7,776 bases of DNA from Hyphomicrobiales bacterium (GTDB lineage: Bacteria > Pseudomonadota > Alphaproteobacteria > Rhizobiales > JAKIUO01): assembly GCA_027069645.1 (NCBI GenBank), contig JALXEI010000062.1, forward strand, positions 1-7,776. The letters are read 5' to 3'. The position numbers and the translations under genes are program-made. The notes under the pieces were generated by a model, which searched no databases, was not told where the DNA came from, and worked only from the letters and a program-made list of their open reading frames with translations. Shown here piece after piece: positions 5,410 to 7,776 of the stretch. How positions within the stretch are numbered: position 1 is the first letter of the stretch; each line of letters begins with the position of its first letter.

Positions 5410-6165
5410 ATGGGCGGGAAAGTCGAAAATATGGAAAAAACGTCCGTCGCTGGCAGCATTTTCGATATTGCCAGGGTTGTTGCCCTCGCGATTGTCATTG
5501 CGCTGTTTATCAGGATATTTGCCTTTCAGCCTTTCAATATCCCCTCGGGCTCAATGAAACCAACCTTGCTGGTGGGAGATTATCTGTTTATCTCGAAATT
5601 CAGCTATGGTTACAGTCGCTATTCCTTTCCCTTTGATGCCAGGCTGTTTGGCGGCCGGCTTTTCGGGCGACAGCCGGAACGGGGAGATGTGGTCGTTTTC
5701 CATTATAAGGGTGTTGATTATATAAAGCGCCTGATCGGCCTGCCCGGCGACCGCATACAAATGAAGCACGGACAACTATTTCTCAATGGCAAGGCTGTGC
5801 CGCGTCGTGCGGCACCCTCATTTTCCACCAGCGATTATTATGGTCACCGGCGCGAGGTCAAACGCTATCGGGAAACCCTGCCAAATGGCAAAACCTATCA
5901 GACCCTTGATCTTGTCGAGAATGGTACCGGCGACGACACGCGAGTCTTTCATGTTCCCGTCGGGCATTATTTTATGATGGGGGACAACCGCGATAATTCC
6001 AGTGACAGCCGTTTCCGTTCGCCCATCGGTTTCGTTCCGGCGGAAAATCTGATAGGAAAGGCGCAGTTTCTCTATTTTTCACATGAAGACATGAAGCGGG
6101 CTGGCAGCTATTTTGATTGGTTCCGCCTGGTTCGTTGGCATCGCCTGTTTACAAGAATCAGATAG
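5410..6165 (+). CDS. lepB: Signal peptidase I, first copy
   Basis: LepB cleaves signal peptides from exported proteins at the outer face of the inner membrane with a Ser/Lys dyad. From ATG 5410 the protein is 251 aa: one N-terminal membrane segment at about 18-37, then box B FNIPSGSMKPTLLVGD with catalytic S48, box C YLFISKFSYGYSR, box D RGDVVVFHYKGVDYIKRLIG with general-base K106, and box E MMGDNRDNSSDSR (189-201). The C-terminal tail is rich in Trp, Arg and Phe. The frame opens further upstream, with ATG 5338 giving 275 aa but no Shine-Dalgarno. I prefer 5410 because AAGGGA lies 10 nt upstream, a promoter-like pair sits at 5333-5361, and the serine then has the same residue number as in the next gene. 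ATG 5431 is also possible. A second lepB follows after 89 nt. Confidence 0.93.
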   Translation: MGGKVENMEKTSVAGSIFDIARVVALAIVIALFIRIFAFQPFNIPSGSMKPTLLVGDYLFISKFSYGYSRYSFPFDARLFGGRLFGRQPERGDVVVFHYKGVDYIKRLIGLPGDRIQMKHGQLFLNGKAVPRRAAPSFSTSDYYGHRREVKRYRETLPNGKTYQTLDLVENGTGDDTRVFHVPVGHYFMMGDNRDNSSDSRFRSPIGFVPAENLIGKAQFLYFSHEDMKRAGSYFDWFRLVRWHRLFTRIR

Positions 6166-6241
6166 ACTTTTCCTGTGCCATCGGACTATGTACAGGGACA
6201 ATCAAAAACAACAACGGGCGCGGAGACGGATCCGGGGCCGC

Positions 6242-6246
6242 GGAGG
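6242..6246 (+). promoter_or_regulatory. Shine-Dalgarno that fixes the second lepB start
   Basis: GGAGG lies 8 nt upstream of ATG 6255. It favours this start over the longer open frame from 6117, which would overlap the end of the first lepB and add residues unlike a signal peptidase N-terminus. Confidence 0.75.
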
Positions 6247-6254
6247 GGTTTTAT

Positions 6255-7016
6255 ATGTCAGTCAACGAGACTTCGAGAGAAAAGAAACATAATGGCAGTG
6301 AGCTTGGCGAGACCGTAAAAATCGTTCTTCACGCCCTTGTACTGGCTGTTTTTATACGTATTTTTCTGTTTCAGCCCTTTAATATTCCCTCGGGTTCCAT
6401 GAAAGCGACCTTGCTGGTGGGGGATTATCTTTTTGTCTCCAAATATGCCTATGGTTATTCGCGCCACTCTTTCCCCTTCAGCCCCAATCTGTTTTCCGGA
6501 CGTATATGGAAGGGAACGCCGAAACGTGGTGATATTGCGGTTTTCAAAAATCCGTTTACCGGTGAGGATTATATCAAACGGGTCATCGGGTTGCCGGGTG
6601 ACGAAATACAGATGATTAACGGTATTTTGCATATCAATGGCAAACCGGTTCCAAAGCGCCGCGTTGCAGATTTTGTCGGACGCGATCGCTTTGGTATTGT
6701 GCGGCCCATTCCCCGCTACGAAGAAATCCTGCCGAACGGTGTCAAATACCAGGTTCTCGACCAGACCCCCGATGGCCAGCTTGATACGACACGTATCTAT
6801 AAAGTTGCGCCTGATCACTATTTCATGATGGGGGACAACCGTGACAATTCCACCGACAGTCGGGTGACCAATGCGGTGGGCCAGGTGCCGCTGGAAAACT
6901 TTGTCGGGCGTGCCAACCGGCTGTTCTTTTCAGTGAAAGAAGAAGGGAGCTGGCTGAAATTCTGGCGCTGGCCGAGTGATATTCGCTGGTCACGCATTTT
7001 CAGAGCTGTCAGGTGA
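6255..7016 (+). CDS. lepB: Signal peptidase I, second copy
   Basis: The 253-aa product is a second complete type I signal peptidase. It has a polar N-terminus of about 20 residues, one membrane segment at about 21-38, box B with catalytic S48, box C YLFVSKYAYGYSR, box D with K108 in DYIKRVIGLPGD, and box E MMGDNRDNSTDSR (191-203). The tail is Trp/Arg-rich (WRWPSDIRWSRIF). By eye about half of the residues match the first copy, with boxes nearly identical, so the pair is an old duplication or two inherited types, not a recent copy. Residue 51, the position after SGSMK that is Pro in copy one, is Ala here. Box D has two extra residues (NPFTGEDY versus YKGVDY). Both active-site residues remain, so it should be active, perhaps with other substrate preferences. 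Confidence 0.94.
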   Translation: MSVNETSREKKHNGSELGETVKIVLHALVLAVFIRIFLFQPFNIPSGSMKATLLVGDYLFVSKYAYGYSRHSFPFSPNLFSGRIWKGTPKRGDIAVFKNPFTGEDYIKRVIGLPGDEIQMINGILHINGKPVPKRRVADFVGRDRFGIVRPIPRYEEILPNGVKYQVLDQTPDGQLDTTRIYKVAPDHYFMMGDNRDNSTDSRVTNAVGQVPLENFVGRANRLFFSVKEEGSWLKFWRWPSDIRWSRIFRAVR

Positions 7017-7035
7017 AGCGAAAATACTGTAGCTG

Positions 7036-7061
7036 TTGACAGATGTATATTACACTTAAAT
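7036..7061 (+). promoter_or_regulatory. Weak candidate promoter before rnc
   Basis: TTGACA at 7036-7041 is an exact -35 consensus. The best -10 candidate downstream is TTAAAT (7056-7061, 4/6), but the spacer is only 14 bp against the usual 16-18. The segment 7021-7062 is clearly more AT-rich than its surroundings. If used, transcription would start close to 7068, ahead of ATG 7096. Confidence 0.25.
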
Positions 7062-7095
7062 CAGGATGTGCACACCAGTCGTTTTGGACATTCAA

Positions 7096-7776
7096 ATGGG
7101 ATTGACAGCGCTTCAGGAACGGATTGGATACAAATTCAGACAGGCGACTTTGCTGGAAAAGGCGGTTGTTCATGCCAGTGCGCGCGAACGCAGACAGCAG
7201 CCCGAAGACAATGAGCGTCTGGAGTTTCTCGGAGACAGGGTTCTGGGGCTGAGTATTTCGGAATTGCTCTACAGCCGGTTTCCGGATGCTGCGGAAGGGG
7301 AGCTGGCGAGGCGTTTTAACCGGCTGGTTCGCAAGGAGACCTGTGCCCTTGTGTCGCAAAAAATGCAGCTTGGCAAATATCTTGTGCTCAGCCCGTCTGA
7401 AAAGATGACGGGCGGGACCACCAATATCAACATTCTTGGCGATGCCTGCGAGGCGCTTCTGGGGGCTGTGTTTCTGGACGGCGGTTTTGAAAGTGCCCGC
7501 GATCTTGTGGTGCGATACTGGAAACCCCTGTTGTTGAAACCGGATGAAATTCCGGTGGACCCCAAAACGGCTCTTCAGGAATGGGCCCAGGGGAATCATT
7601 TGAAATTGCCCCGCTATGTCGAAGTGTCGCGTTCCGGTCCCGACCACGAGCCGGTTTTTGTCATGCAGGTCGTGGTGGAAAGGATTGAACCGGCGACCGG
7701 AACGGGCAGTTCAAAGCGCCTTGCCGAACGGGAGGCGGCTGCGACCCTGCTGATCCGCGAGGGTGTGTGGAAAGAG
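7096..7776 (+). CDS. rnc: Ribonuclease III, truncated by window end
   Basis: RNase III cuts double-stranded RNA, maturing rRNA precursors and processing many mRNAs and antisense pairs. The 227 residues visible cover nearly the whole protein. The catalytic domain has NERLEFLGDRVLG with E40, E43 and D47, and GDACEALLGAVFLDGGF with D116 and E119, the same set of acidic metal ligands as in the E. coli enzyme. The dsRNA-binding domain runs from about 155 (DPKTALQEWAQ) to 225, with GTGSSKRLAEREAA as its conserved RNA-contact end. No stop occurs before 7776, so a few residues are missing. ATG 7096 fits the usual N-terminus (LQERIGYKF) but has only GGA at 7086-7088 as Shine-Dalgarno; in-frame ATG 7066 and TTG 7084 are alternatives. 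It follows lepB, as is usual in bacteria, and era would be expected next. Confidence 0.95.
   Translation, partial: MGLTALQERIGYKFRQATLLEKAVVHASARERRQQPEDNERLEFLGDRVLGLSISELLYSRFPDAAEGELARRFNRLVRKETCALVSQKMQLGKYLVLSPSEKMTGGTTNINILGDACEALLGAVFLDGGFESARDLVVRYWKPLLLKPDEIPVDPKTALQEWAQGNHLKLPRYVEVSRSGPDHEPVFVMQVVVERIEPATGTGSSKRLAEREAAATLLIREGVWKE

Noticed and set aside
7009..7647. 212-codon open frame on the - strand inside rnc
   Set aside because: It is fully antisense to RNase III catalytic and RNA-binding domains and has no motif of its own.

Overview
The window reads as a conserved housekeeping stretch of an alphaproteobacterial chromosome with moderate-to-high GC. The order is (probable folK tail) - rpoZ - rsh - DUF2062 gene - pdxJ - acpS - lepB - lepB - rnc, all on the + strand. 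The order rpoZ-rsh followed by pdxJ-acpS-lepB-rnc is a familiar alphaproteobacterial arrangement. The long omega subunit with an acidic tail, the single RelA/SpoT enzyme with an RXKD synthetase motif and the short one-TM signal peptidases also fit that class. I cannot name a genus.

Layout. Bases 1-108 are the C-terminal end of a gene, probably folK. Bases 109-370 are the rpoZ leader: a possible extended -10 promoter overlapped by a perfect inverted repeat, then a 33-codon ORF with a good Shine-Dalgarno that contains a perfect 8-bp hairpin and runs 13 nt into rpoZ. Next come rpoZ (371-790) and rsh (928-3165). A 230-bp spacer without a convincing gene follows. The second block is DUF2062 (3396-3971), pdxJ (4017-4802), acpS (4856-5266), two tandem type I signal peptidases (5410-6165 and 6255-7016) and rnc (7096 to the window end, only the last residues missing).

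How the genes fit together. Rsh makes and degrades (p)ppGpp, and RpoZ is the RNA polymerase subunit whose N-terminus forms part of a ppGpp site in E. coli, so alarmone enzyme and target subunit are neighbours. The second block links cofactor supply (PdxJ for pyridoxal phosphate, AcpS for holo-ACP), an inner-membrane protein of unknown role, protein export (two LepB) and RNA processing (RNase III).

No mobile element, CRISPR array, tRNA or rRNA is visible, and I see no new multi-gene system. The points that merit a second look are the rpoZ leader (small ORF, hairpin, and a start region that resembles rpoZ's own), a two-codon minigene at the rsh start, the tandem lepB pair with a changed box-B residue in the second copy, and a cysteine-free C-terminal region in Rsh.
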